Source: Haloferax denitrificans ATCC 35960
GTDB taxonomy: Archaea > Halobacteriota > Halobacteria > Halobacteriales > Haloferacaceae
Direction: 5' to 3'
DNA: 64,000 nucleotides
Assembly: GCF_000337795.1 (NCBI RefSeq)
Contig: NZ_AOLP01000011.1
Span: 248,001-312,000 of the forward strand
The notes under the pieces were generated by a model. It was not told the DNA's origin and did not search any database. It saw nothing but the letters and a program-made list of their open reading frames with translations. Below are positions 8,579-16,791 of the stretch, piece by piece; position 1 is the first letter of the stretch; every line of letters starts with the position of its first letter. The translations under genes were made by a program, and so were the position numbers.

Positions 8579-9619
8579 ATGAAAGCGGTCCAATTCACGG
8601 AACACGGCGACCGAGACGTCCTCGAGTACGGCGACTTCCCGGACCCGGAAGTCGGTCCCGACGAGGTCCTCGTCGACGTGAAGGCGGCGTCGCTCAACCA
8701 CCTCGACATCTGGACGCGGCGGGGGCTTCCGGGCGTCGAGTTGGAGATGCCGCACATCCCCGGAAGCGACATGGCCGGCGTCGTCACCGAGGTCGGCGAG
8801 CGCGTGAGCCGGTTCGAGGCGGGCGACCGCGTGGCGCTCATCGCGGGCGTCGCCGGCGGCGGCGACGAGTTCTCCCGGAAGGGCGACCCGACGCTCGCGC
8901 CGGACTTCCACATCATCGGCGAGCACGTCCGCGGCGTCCACGCCGAGTTCGCGGCGATTCCCGAGGAGAACCTCGTGCCCGTCCCCGAGGGCGTGCCGTG
9001 GGAAGTCGCCGGCTCCGCGTCGCTCGTCTTCCAGACCGCGTGGCGGATGCTCGTCGACCGCGGCGAACTCCGCCCCGGCGAGAAGGTGCTCGTCCTCGGC
9101 GCGTCCGGCGGCGTCGGCCACGCGGCCGTCCAAATCGCCGACTACGCGGGCGCGGAAGTGTACGCCACCGCCTCCACCGACGAGAAACTGGAGTACGCCA
9201 AGGAGTGCGGCGCGGACCACGTCATCAACTACGAGGAAGACGACTTCTCGAAGGAGATTCGCAAACTGACCGACGGTCGCGGCGTCGACATGGTCGTCGA
9301 CCACATCGGCGAGGCGACCTACAAGCAGTCGCTCAAGAGCCTCGTCAAGGGCGGCCGCGTCGTCACCTGCGGGGCGACGACCGGACCGGACCCGGGCGCG
9401 GGCCTCAACTACATCTTCTGGAACCAGCTCTCGGTCATCGGTTCGACGATGGCGACGCCCGGCGAGGCCGACGAGGTGCTCGACCTCGTCTGGGACGGCA
9501 CCTTCGAACCCCGCATCCGCGAGACGCTCCCGATGAGCGAAATCGACCGCGCGCACGAGCTCATCGAGGAGCGACAGGGCTTTGGCAAGGTGGTCGTAAT
9601 CCCCGATAGTGAGCTCTGA
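8579..9619 (+). CDS. Medium-chain alcohol dehydrogenase / quinone oxidoreductase
   Basis: The 346-residue protein is a medium-chain dehydrogenase. The N-terminal GroES-like domain shows VKAASLNHLDIWTRRG and HIPGSDMAG; the Rossmann domain shows LGASGGVGHAAVQIA near residues 177-191. The usual catalytic-zinc cysteine of classical alcohol dehydrogenases is Asn (LNHLD), so it is closer to NADPH:quinone reductase or crotonyl-CoA-reductase-like members than to zinc alcohol dehydrogenase, although the family name often covers both. It should use NAD(P)H to reduce a quinone or an enone. The next gene starts inside the 3' end of this one (GTG at 9609), so the two are translationally coupled. A regulator lies divergently upstream. 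Confidence 0.85.
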   Translation: MKAVQFTEHGDRDVLEYGDFPDPEVGPDEVLVDVKAASLNHLDIWTRRGLPGVELEMPHIPGSDMAGVVTEVGERVSRFEAGDRVALIAGVAGGGDEFSRKGDPTLAPDFHIIGEHVRGVHAEFAAIPEENLVPVPEGVPWEVAGSASLVFQTAWRMLVDRGELRPGEKVLVLGASGGVGHAAVQIADYAGAEVYATASTDEKLEYAKECGADHVINYEEDDFSKEIRKLTDGRGVDMVVDHIGEATYKQSLKSLVKGGRVVTCGATTGPDPGAGLNYIFWNQLSVIGSTMATPGEADEVLDLVWDGTFEPRIRETLPMSEIDRAHELIEERQGFGKVVVIPDSEL

Positions 9620-9938
9620 CACCACGGCTCGGGACGGCGCGACCGGCGCGACCGCCGAGTCCGACACCTACGTCCACCGGCCGGACGGCCCCGCGGTCGG
9701 CGGCGACGGCTCGGAGCCGGAAGCGACCGGCTTCGGAAGTCGCGGCTGGGTGCTCGTCGGCGTCGTCGCGCTCTGTTTCCTCGTCGTCCCCGGCGCGGTG
9801 TACCTCGTGCCGTCGCTCCCGGCGATGGCCGGCCTCCCGTACCTCGCGGCCATGCTGGCCCTGCCGATGCTCCCGGCGCTCGCGCTCGGCCTCGTCGCCG
9901 TCTGGTCGATGACCGCGGCGACCCGCGGCGACGACTGA
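9609..9938 (+). CDS. Hypothetical membrane protein, two helices
   Basis: This 109-residue protein starts at a GTG that overlaps the last codons of the dehydrogenase, so the genes form an operon. Residues 1-45 are acidic and soluble. Two hydrophobic helices follow (about 47-68, GWVLVGVVALCFLVVPGAVYL, and 75-100, a Leu/Ala/Met-rich segment). The tail is short. No family is recognised. The overlap hints at a link with the upstream oxidoreductase, perhaps membrane placement, but nothing in the sequence proves it. Confidence 0.65.
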   Translation: MSSDTTARDGATGATAESDTYVHRPDGPAVGGDGSEPEATGFGSRGWVLVGVVALCFLVVPGAVYLVPSLPAMAGLPYLAAMLALPMLPALALGLVAVWSMTAATRGDD

Positions 9939-10171
9939 ACCGTCCGTCACACCCGGAACCAAACCTTCTCCCCGCCGAGACCGCTCCCTCGAAGCGAGCG
10001 AGACGCCCGCCCCGCCCGCCCGTTTTCACGACCGATTCTCTCGCGCCCGAGTCGCGCTCTCGTCTGCCGGTCTCGACTCCCGCCGCCGGTTCTCGACGGT
10101 GGAATTGCGTGTCGATATAAATGGTTCCGACAAGGCTTATCCCTGTTCGTGGTTGACATTCACACGCACAG

Positions 10172-10570
10172 ATGTTCGAACGCTTCTCCAGCAGTTACTT
10201 CCTCGGCCGGTTGTACGTCGAACCGTACGACGGGGCCGAGGCGGCGATTCACCGAACGGAACACGAGCGACTCAACGAGTGCGTCTACACGGACGGTAGC
10301 GGCGTCGAGCGAGTCGACTACCCGCTCGTGATGAAACTCGACACGGCCCACTTCCCGGTCGTCGGCGACGACGGCGTCCCCTCGGGGACGCTCGCGCTCC
10401 CCCGAGACGCCGTGGACTCCGACGCGCTCCCGGACGACCGGCCGGTGCTTCTCGCCGACGCCCCGCGAGCCGCCGAGTTGCTCCGGTACGCCGGCTACGA
10501 CCCCGACGACCTCGCGCCCGGCGGACCCGGCGGCTCCGGCCCCGACCGACCCGACGACAGGCTGGCCTGA
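10172..10570 (+). CDS. DUF5802-like haloarchaeal protein
   Basis: The 132-residue protein begins MFERFSSSYFLGRLYVEPYDG, and its YPLVMKLDTAHFPV block is typical of the small haloarchaeal DUF5802 family, to which I assign it from memory of that pattern. It looks like a soluble beta-rich protein with a Gly/Pro/Asp-rich tail (residues 112-132). Function is unknown. An AAGGCTTATCC element at 10133-10143 is about 30 bases ahead of the ATG. The gap to the dehydrogenase operon is 233 bases with no other gene. Confidence 0.7.
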   Translation: MFERFSSSYFLGRLYVEPYDGAEAAIHRTEHERLNECVYTDGSGVERVDYPLVMKLDTAHFPVVGDDGVPSGTLALPRDAVDSDALPDDRPVLLADAPRAAELLRYAGYDPDDLAPGGPGGSGPDRPDDRLA

Positions 10571-10665
10571 GTCGCGCCGCCGCGGTCGTCGCGCGGGCGG
10601 AACGGTCCCGCTCGCCTCGTCCCCGCGTCCGAACGCTCAAGTGGTCGGCCCGCACGCGTCCGTGT

Positions 10666-11601
10666 ATGCTGGACGAGTTGTTGGGTCGAGCCGAACTCAA
10701 AGCGCGCATCGCCGAGTTGGAAGACGAACGCGACGCGTTAGCCGGGCGTCTGGAGGGCGAGTCCGACCGCCGACAGGAGGCGGCACGCGCGCGACAGGAG
10801 GCCGAAAAGGAGGTCAACCGCCTCGAAGACCGCGTCACCGAGCTCGAAGACCGCGTGGAGCGCCTCTCGGGCGAGGACGACTCCCTCGACTTCCGCGGGA
10901 CCGAGGACCTCCGCGGCGACCGCCTCCGCGAGGTGCTGTCCCGCCTCGATTCGGTTTCGACCGACGCGGAGGGCGCGCTCACCGCCGCCGTCGCCGACGA
11001 CCGCTCGCTTCCCTCGGCCGCCGAGTCCGCCTTCGGCGACCGCGCCCCGCTCGTCCGCCGGGCCGCGCCCTGCGTCGCGCTCACCGACGACGCCGGAGTG
11101 GTGAGCGTCGCGCTCTCGCCGCCGCGCCAACCGGATGACTTCGACCGCTGGAGCGACGGCTTCGACCTCGACCCGGCGTGGTTCCACCCGACCGAGACCA
11201 CCGTCGTCGCGCTCGTCCGCGGCGACCTGTTCGCCCTCGGTCGCTACGAGGACGGCGACCTCGAATTCGTCGAGGGCTTCGAGAGCGACGTGAAGTCCGC
11301 CCACTCCAAAGGCGGGTTCTCGCAGGCGCGCTTCGAGCGCATCCGCGAGGGCCAAATCGACGACCACATCGACCGCTGTCACGAGGCGCTCGACGAGTTC
11401 CTCGGCGGCGATTCCGGCGCGGGTGAGGCGGAAACAGCCGGTGACGACGCCGACCTCGTCGTCCTCGGCGAGCGAACCGTCCTCGGTGAGTTCCGCGAGC
11501 GGGCCGCGCTGACCGCGACCGTGGACGCCAGCGGCGACCCCGAGGCGGCGCTCGCCGAGGCGTCCAGGGAGTTCTGGACCACGCGACTCTACCGGCTCTG
11601 A
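10666..11601 (+). CDS. Vms1/Ankzf1-like peptidyl-tRNA hydrolase (VLRF1 domain)
   Basis: The 311-residue protein has an N-terminal coiled coil (about residues 8-70, heptads of Leu with Glu/Arg) and then a domain (about 135-305) that resembles archaeal release-factor-like VLRF1 proteins. The key block KGGFSQARFER lies at residues 215-225; Q220 is in the place of the catalytic glutamine that eukaryotic Vms1/ANKZF1 uses to release nascent chains from stalled 60S subunits. The preceding HSKGG and the following IDDHIDRCHEALDEF helix also fit. The expected role is peptidyl-tRNA cleavage in ribosome quality control in the cytoplasm. The coiled coil could contact the ribosome or tRNA. It stands alone between the DUF5802 gene and the dgcN-like gene. 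Confidence 0.75.
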   Translation: MLDELLGRAELKARIAELEDERDALAGRLEGESDRRQEAARARQEAEKEVNRLEDRVTELEDRVERLSGEDDSLDFRGTEDLRGDRLREVLSRLDSVSTDAEGALTAAVADDRSLPSAAESAFGDRAPLVRRAAPCVALTDDAGVVSVALSPPRQPDDFDRWSDGFDLDPAWFHPTETTVVALVRGDLFALGRYEDGDLEFVEGFESDVKSAHSKGGFSQARFERIREGQIDDHIDRCHEALDEFLGGDSGAGEAETAGDDADLVVLGERTVLGEFRERAALTATVDASGDPEAALAEASREFWTTRLYRL

Positions 11602-11727
11602 GTCGGCGACGACGCCGCGGATGCTCCCCAGAGAATACCCGAATACTCGCAGACAACTCGGCGATATGACCCGGCAGTCGCCGCCGAATCGCCTCACCTT
11701 TTAGGGTGGCACGTAGTGGCATTCAGT

Positions 11728-12753
11728 ATGACCGATCCACAGCGAGTCGTCGTCCTCGCACACGAGAAGTTCCCCGACCGCGCGAAGACCGCCACGGGCG
11801 TCCTGAAGTACGCCGACTACGACGTGGTGGCCGTCCTCGACCGCGACAACCCCGGCACCTCCGCCGCCGACCACCGCCGCGACCTCCCCGACGTGCCCGT
11901 CGTCGCCTCGATGGCCGACGCGCCCGACGCCGACGCCCTCCTCGTCGGCATCTCGCCCATCGGCGGCGCGTTCGACGAGACGTGGCGCGACGACGTTCGC
12001 ACCGCCCTCGAACGCGGCTGTGACCTCATCTCCGGCCTCCACTACTTCCTCGCCGAAGACGAGGAGTTCGCCCGCCTCGCCGACGAACACGGCTGTGACA
12101 TCAACGACGTTCGCAAGCCCCACGACGACCTCGGCGTCGCGCAGGGGAAGTCCGCCGACGTGGACGCCGAAGTCGTCCTCACCGTCGGCACCGACTGCTC
12201 GGTCGGCAAGATGACCGCGACGCTCGAACTCGTCGAGGCCGCCCGCGAGCGCGGCATCGACGCGGGCTTCATCCCGACCGGCCAGACCGGCATCATGATC
12301 GCCGGCTGGGGCAACCCCGTCGACCGCGTCGTCAGCGACTTCACCGCCGGTGCGGTCGAGGAGATGATTCTGGAGAAGGGCGACGAACACGACGTGCTGT
12401 TCGTCGAAGGGCAGGGGAGCATCGTCCACCCGGCGTACTCCGCGGTCACCTGCGGCATCCTCCACGGGTCGATGGCCGACAAGCTCGTGCTCTGTCACGA
12501 GGCCACCCGCGAGGCGATTCACGGCTACGAGGAGTTCGCGCTCCCCGAGCTCTCGGAGTACGTCTCGCTGTACGAGAACCTCGCCGACCCGGTCCACGAG
12601 GCCGACGTGGTCGCCGGGATGCTCAACACCTCCCACGTCGACGACGACGTGGAGGCGGCCGAGGCCGTCGACGCCTTCGCCGACGAACTCGGCGTCCCCG
12701 CGGTCGACCCCGTCCGGTTCGGGTCGGCCGACCTCATCGACGAGGTGTTCTAG
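11728..12753 (+). CDS. dgcN: DUF1611 protein, DgcN-like D-glutamate N-acyltransferase
   Basis: The 341-residue protein belongs to the DUF1611 family. A P-loop-like GTDCSVGKMT lies at 154-163, followed by FIPTGQTGIMIAG, FVEGQGSIVHPAYS and a C-terminal VAGMLNTSHV. In marine bacteria this family (DgcN) is described as a D-glutamate N-acetyltransferase that works with the epimerase-like DgcA. ATG 11728 is preferred to a GTG 12 bases upstream, because TTTTAGG at 11699-11705 gives the standard leaderless spacing to it. The stop touches the start of the next gene (TAG then ATG), the DgcA-like enolase-family enzyme. The pairing supports the pathway call, but haloarchaeal members have not been shown here to act on D-glutamate. 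Confidence 0.72.
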   Translation: MTDPQRVVVLAHEKFPDRAKTATGVLKYADYDVVAVLDRDNPGTSAADHRRDLPDVPVVASMADAPDADALLVGISPIGGAFDETWRDDVRTALERGCDLISGLHYFLAEDEEFARLADEHGCDINDVRKPHDDLGVAQGKSADVDAEVVLTVGTDCSVGKMTATLELVEAARERGIDAGFIPTGQTGIMIAGWGNPVDRVVSDFTAGAVEEMILEKGDEHDVLFVEGQGSIVHPAYSAVTCGILHGSMADKLVLCHEATREAIHGYEEFALPELSEYVSLYENLADPVHEADVVAGMLNTSHVDDDVEAAEAVDAFADELGVPAVDPVRFGSADLIDEVF

Positions 12754-13791
12754 ATGATCACGACCGAGTTCGAGCGCGTCTCGATGCCGCTCGCGGAGCC
12801 GTTCGGCATCGCCCGCGGCGTCCAGACCGACGCCGAGAACGTCGTCGTCCGCATCGAGGACGAAGGCGGCATGACGGGCGTCGGCGCGGCCGCCCCGTCG
12901 TCGCACTACGGCGAGACCGCCGACACCGTCGAGGCCGTGCTACCGGACCTGCTCTCGGTGGTCGAGGCGGTCGGCGACGCCCACGCCATCGACCGCATCG
13001 AGCGCGAGATGGCCGAGACGGTCCGCCGCAACCCCGCCGCGCGGACCGCCGTCAGCATCGCTCTCCACGACCTCGCGGCCAAGCGCCTCGGCGTCCCGCT
13101 GTACCGCCTCTGGGGGCTCGACCCCTCGCGGACGCCCACGTCGTCGTACACCGTCGGCCTCGACGACCTCGACACGATGCGCGAGAAGACCGCGGAGGCG
13201 TACGAGGCCGGCTACGACGTGCTCAAGGTCAAACTCGGCACCGACCGCGACCGGGCCATCATCGAGGCCGTCCGCGACGAGGCCCCCGGCGCGACCATCC
13301 GAGTCGACGCCAACGAGGCGTGGACCCCCCGCGAGGCCGTCGAGATGACCGAGTTCCTCGCCGACTTCGGCGTCGAGTTCGTCGAACAACCCGTCCCCGC
13401 CGAGGACGACGAGGGCCTGAAGTTCGTCTACGACCGCGGCGCGCTTCCCATCGCGGCCGACGAGTCCTGTATCACGGCCGACGACATCCCGCGCATCGCC
13501 GACCGCGTCGACATCGCGAACCTCAAGCTGATGAAGTGCGGCGGCCTCACGGAGGCCAAGCGCGCCATCCACGCCGCCCGCGCCCACGGGCTGGAGGTCA
13601 TGCTCGGCTGTATGATAGAGTCGAACGCCGCCATCGCGGCGGGCTGTCACCTCGCGCCGCTCCTCGACTACGCCGACCTCGACGGCTCGCTCCTCCTCGC
13701 CGACGACCCCTACGAGGGCGTCCCGATGCCGAACGGCGGCATCGACCTCGAAGCCCTCGACCGACCGGGAACCGGCGCACAGCGTCGGTAA
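12754..13791 (+). CDS. dgcA: Enolase-superfamily epimerase, DgcA / dipeptide epimerase type
   Basis: The 345-residue protein is a muconate-lactonizing-type member of the enolase superfamily. Catalytic landmarks are the KVK motif (158-160), metal ligands D185 (VDANEAW), E211 (VEQPVP) and D236 (ADESC), and the second lysine in LKLMKCGG (about 258). This lysine pair on both faces is that of racemases and epimerases such as L-Ala-D/L-Glu epimerase and N-acetyl-D-glutamate racemase. Its ATG follows directly on the stop of the DUF1611 gene, so it fits the DgcN-DgcA arrangement: the first enzyme would acetylate D-glutamate and this one would turn the product into the L form. A plain dipeptide epimerase is the alternative. 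Confidence 0.8.
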   Translation: MITTEFERVSMPLAEPFGIARGVQTDAENVVVRIEDEGGMTGVGAAAPSSHYGETADTVEAVLPDLLSVVEAVGDAHAIDRIEREMAETVRRNPAARTAVSIALHDLAAKRLGVPLYRLWGLDPSRTPTSSYTVGLDDLDTMREKTAEAYEAGYDVLKVKLGTDRDRAIIEAVRDEAPGATIRVDANEAWTPREAVEMTEFLADFGVEFVEQPVPAEDDEGLKFVYDRGALPIAADESCITADDIPRIADRVDIANLKLMKCGGLTEAKRAIHAARAHGLEVMLGCMIESNAAIAAGCHLAPLLDYADLDGSLLLADDPYEGVPMPNGGIDLEALDRPGTGAQRR

Positions 13792-13831
13792 CGCGGGCGC
13801 GGCGACGCGGATGCGGTAACGCGGCGACACC

Positions 13832-13858
13832 CACCGACGCCACCGACGCCACCGACGC
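13832..13858. repeat. Three exact copies of a 9-base tandem repeat
   Basis: CACCGACGC is repeated three times without a gap (13832-13840, 13841-13849, 13850-13858) and trails off in more CGACGC. It sits in the 89-base space between convergent genes, so it does not alter either protein. It is probably a slippage product. Confidence 0.85.
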
Positions 13859-13880
13859 CGACGCGAGACCGCCGCCCCCG

Positions 13881-14987
13881 TCAGGACTCCCAGTCGAGGT
13901 CGTCTTCGCGGGTCTCCGACCGAAGCACGAACGGCCCGATAGAGAGCGTCCGTTTCGCGACCGTGGAGATTCGGAGGACCGCGGCCGCGAGCACCGCAAA
14001 GGGCGAAAGCGAGACGGCCACCACGAACGCCACGGTGAGAAGCAGGTTCGACACGCCGAGCGTCGCGCCGGTAATCGTGGTCGGGTCGTCGAGGAAGAGA
14101 ATCGCGCCGATGCTCGCCACGAGCGCGGGGACGGCCGCGTAGAACATCGTCCGCGAGAGGTCGACCAGTTCCCACCGGAAGTACAGCGTCTTGACGTGCT
14201 CGCGGGCGGGGCCGAACAGTTCGAGCGCGTCGCGGAGTTCCGACAGCGCCGTCTTCGTCTCCGCCGAGAGGTCGGCGTCGTGGACGCGGCGGAGCCGCGC
14301 CGCCTGATAGATTTTCCACGAGTAGTTGAGGTCCAGCGCCGCCGACAGCACCGCGAACGTCCCGAACTGCCGGCCCTCCAAACGTTCTGCGACCGCCTCG
14401 GCGTTGGACTCGACCTCCCCGGCGAACTCGCGGACGCGGGCCGCCGGGTCGCTATCGGTATCGTCCGCGTCGCCGTCCGTACTCGCCTCGCCGCTCTCGC
14501 CGGCGTCCCCGTCCGCATCGAGCGTGTCTTCGACCGCCCGCGCCCGCGACGCGATGCCCTCGGCCAGCGCGCGCAGGAACGCGGAGGGCTCCGGCGGCGC
14601 GACCGGCGCGTCCAAGAGGTCGGCGACGTCCTCGCGGAAGCGCATCGACCCCTCCATCCGGTCGCGCTGGTCGCCCAGCGGGCCGAGTTCGCGCGAGAGC
14701 ACGAGCTGGTTGATGGTGACGACGAGCGTGACGCCCGTGATAATCGCGGTGAGAAGCCCCTGCGCGAGCGTCTCGATTGGGTCCGAGGACTCGACGGCGA
14801 CCCGGAGCGGCGTCGGGTCCAGTTGGCCGAGGACGACGACGCTACAGAAGACGACGACGAGCGGGGCCGCGGCGACGGCGCGGCGGTCCGCGTCGAGGAG
14901 GGCGCGGAGCTTCGCGCGGCTCGTCGTCCCGCGCTCCCGCATCGTGTCGTCGGGCTCGCCGGCCGACGGCCCGCCGGTGTTCGACAT
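13881..14987 (-). CDS. Conserved-looking membrane protein, four helices
   Basis: The 368-residue protein has four clear hydrophobic helices: two near residues 40-55 and 76-98, and two near 275-295 and 305-330. Between them is a large, acidic and partly helical region (residues 105-270) which, by charge, should face the cytoplasm. An Asp/Gly/Ser-rich low-complexity piece lies near 155-185. No family is recognised. A minus-strand CACTTGA near 15009-15019 is about 27 bases before the ATG. It lies downstream of pspA, same strand, 117 bases away, but the promoter suggests separate expression. A membrane-stress link to PspA is only a neighbourhood guess. Confidence 0.7.
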   Translation of the reverse strand: MSNTGGPSAGEPDDTMRERGTTSRAKLRALLDADRRAVAAAPLVVVFCSVVVLGQLDPTPLRVAVESSDPIETLAQGLLTAIITGVTLVVTINQLVLSRELGPLGDQRDRMEGSMRFREDVADLLDAPVAPPEPSAFLRALAEGIASRARAVEDTLDADGDAGESGEASTDGDADDTDSDPAARVREFAGEVESNAEAVAERLEGRQFGTFAVLSAALDLNYSWKIYQAARLRRVHDADLSAETKTALSELRDALELFGPAREHVKTLYFRWELVDLSRTMFYAAVPALVASIGAILFLDDPTTITGATLGVSNLLLTVAFVVAVSLSPFAVLAAAVLRISTVAKRTLSIGPFVLRSETREDDLDWES

Positions 14988-15104
14988 GCCCGAAGCTATC
15001 GAGCGGCGGGGTCAAGTGCGTACTGGCGGTCGGTCGCGGAGACGGCAGAGGCGACTGGGTCAGCCGAGCGCCTCACGGCAAGGCGTCGGGTCGGGCGGGC
15101 GCGC

Positions 15105-15932
15105 TCAGGAGGACGAGGAGTCGTCTTCGTTCTTCAGCTCTTCGAGTTCGGCTTCGACCTCCTCGTCGGCCACCTCGGTCTCGACGTCCACGTCGGCGTC
15201 GCTCGCGCTCTCGCTCGATGACGACGACCCGGAGGACTTGCCCATCTCGGCTTTGAGCGTCTCCAGTTCGGTGTCGACTTCGGCGCTGGTGCGACCGGCC
15301 TCGAGCTCGCGCTCGATGGAGTCCTTGTCCGACAGCGCGTCGTCGAACGCGCCGGAGTCCATCAGTTCGTCCATCGCGGCGGAGCGGGCCTCCATCTCGT
15401 CGGTCTGCTCTTCGGCGCGTTCGAGCGCGCGACCCACGTCGGCCATCTCGTCGCCGACGCCGGTCATCGCCTCGGAGACGCGGCTCGACGCCTCGGCGGC
15501 CTCGTAGCGGGCCTTCATCGTCTCCTTTTTCGTGCGGAACTCCTCGATGCGGCTCTGGAGTTCGTCCTTCTTGTTGACGAGTTGGTCCTGCGTCTCCTGC
15601 AGGCTGGCGATCTGCGTCTCCAACTCCTCGATTTGGCTCATCTTGGCCTGCTTCTTTTCGAGCGCCTTGCGCGCGAGGTCCTCGCGGTCCTGCTGGACGG
15701 CCTCGCGGGCCTGGTCGTTGTGCTTTTCGACGTTCTCTTCGAGGCGGCGCTTCTGTATCTCCAGTCGCTTCTTCTGGGTGGTCAGGTCGGCGATACCCTG
15801 TTTGACCTGCTGTAGCTCGTCGCGCATCTTCTCGTAGGAGTAGTCGAGCGTCTCGGTCGGGTCCTCCGCACGGTTGAGGAGGGCGTTTATCTTCGACCGG
15901 ATGACGTACGACGTGCGAGAGAGAATTCCCAT
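15105..15932 (-). CDS. pspA: PspA/IM30 (Vipp1-like, ESCRT-III superfamily) protein
   Basis: The 275-residue protein starts MGILSRTSYVIRSKINALLNRAEDP, the typical PspA/IM30 opening amphipathic helix, and then has long coiled-coil helices (about 25-190: YEKMRDELQQVKQGIADL, QQDREDLARKALEKKQ and so on). The C-terminal 70 residues are Ser/Asp/Glu-rich and disordered. PspA proteins bind and reshape membranes during envelope stress and belong to the ESCRT-III superfamily. A TTG start six bases upstream is possible, but ATG 15932 has ideal spacing from the TATA TTTTAAG (15957-15963). That same box also serves the divergent hydrolase gene. Confidence 0.9.
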   Translation of the reverse strand: MGILSRTSYVIRSKINALLNRAEDPTETLDYSYEKMRDELQQVKQGIADLTTQKKRLEIQKRRLEENVEKHNDQAREAVQQDREDLARKALEKKQAKMSQIEELETQIASLQETQDQLVNKKDELQSRIEEFRTKKETMKARYEAAEASSRVSEAMTGVGDEMADVGRALERAEEQTDEMEARSAAMDELMDSGAFDDALSDKDSIERELEAGRTSAEVDTELETLKAEMGKSSGSSSSSESASDADVDVETEVADEEVEAELEELKNEDDSSSS

Positions 15933-15956
15933 ACCCAATTACTACGCGACGTTCGG

Positions 15957-15963
15957 CTTAAAA
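15957..15963. promoter_or_regulatory. Shared TATA box for two divergent leaderless genes
   Basis: CTTAAAA on the plus strand reads TTTTAAG on the minus strand. Its TTAA centre is 27.5 bases from the pspA ATG (15932) on one side and 27.5 bases from the hydrolase ATG (15987) on the other. Only 54 bases separate the two starts and no second AT-rich box is present. It is likely that TBP on one element serves both directions, so the two genes would compete or be co-regulated. Confidence 0.7.
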
Positions 15964-15986
15964 CCTCACCAGCGCAACCTGTCTCT

Positions 15987-16634
15987 ATGACCGAGACGAT
16001 TCTCGTGCCCGGCGGCCGCGACGTGCGGGCGACCCTCGACCGCGCCCGCGGCGACGCCGCGGACGATACTGACGACACCGACGACGCGGCGGCCCGAGGC
16101 GACGCGATTGTCGTCGCCTGTCCGCCCCACCCCCAACACCAGGGCCACCGCGGCGACGCCCGCCTCGTCGCCGTGGGCGACGCGCTCGCCGCCCGCGGCG
16201 TCGACTGCCTCCGCTTCGATTACGGCCCGTGGGACGAGGGCTACGGCGAGCGCGCCGACACCCTCCGGGCGGTCGAGTGGGCCGCGGAGCGCTACAACCG
16301 CGTGGGCCTGTTCGGCTTCTCGTTCGGCGGCGCGATGGCGCTTCTCGCGGCCGCCGAGGGCGCGGCCGTGGACGCCGTCTCCGCGCTCGCCCCCGCCGGG
16401 CGACTCGCCGACGACCTCGACGCCGTCGCCGCCTTCGACCGCATCCCCGTCCCCGTGCAGGTCGTCTACGGCACCCGCGACGACGTCGCCGACTGGGAAC
16501 CCGTCGTCGAGCGCGCCCGCGAGTACCACCAACCCGTCGTCGAGTTCGCGGCCGACCACTTCTTCATCGGACAGGAGGACAAGGTCGCGGCCGCCGTCGC
16601 CGACTTCCTCGTGTCGAACCTCGGCGTCGAGTGA
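15987..16634 (+). CDS. Alpha/beta hydrolase
   Basis: The 215-residue protein is an alpha/beta hydrolase of the small dienelactone/KANL3 type. The nucleophile elbow GFSFGG lies near residues 110-115, the oxyanion-side HPQHQGH near 48, VYGTRDDVADW carries the acid residue and ADHFF supplies the catalytic His near 190. Residues 25-37 are an inserted Asp/Ala-rich stretch. The substrate is unknown. It shares a promoter with pspA and so may act under the same conditions. The start is the ATG at the leaderless distance from the shared TATA. Confidence 0.82.
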   Translation: MTETILVPGGRDVRATLDRARGDAADDTDDTDDAAARGDAIVVACPPHPQHQGHRGDARLVAVGDALAARGVDCLRFDYGPWDEGYGERADTLRAVEWAAERYNRVGLFGFSFGGAMALLAAAEGAAVDAVSALAPAGRLADDLDAVAAFDRIPVPVQVVYGTRDDVADWEPVVERAREYHQPVVEFAADHFFIGQEDKVAAAVADFLVSNLGVE

Positions 16635-16710
16635 GAACGGGGGGAACGAGGGTGAGAGATGGGAATGAAAACGGGAGTGAGAGCCGGGGTCGCCTCCGAC
16701 ACCACGGACC

Positions 16711-16760
16711 CGCGACGAAACGGCCCGCAACGAAACGGCCCGCGACCGTTCGACCGAACG
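16711..16760. repeat. 15-base direct repeat and adjoining palindrome
   Basis: A 15-base unit ending ACGAAACGGCC occurs at 16711-16725 and 16726-16740 with one difference. Directly after it is a perfect dyad CGTTCG-AC-CGAACG (16747-16760) that abuts the AT-rich TATA candidate ACATTTTT (16761-16768) of the next gene. The dyad could be a regulator site; the direct repeat may be part of it or may be slippage. Confidence 0.55.
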
Positions 16761-16791
16761 ACATTTTTGACTCGGCTCCGAAGCCGGGGTT

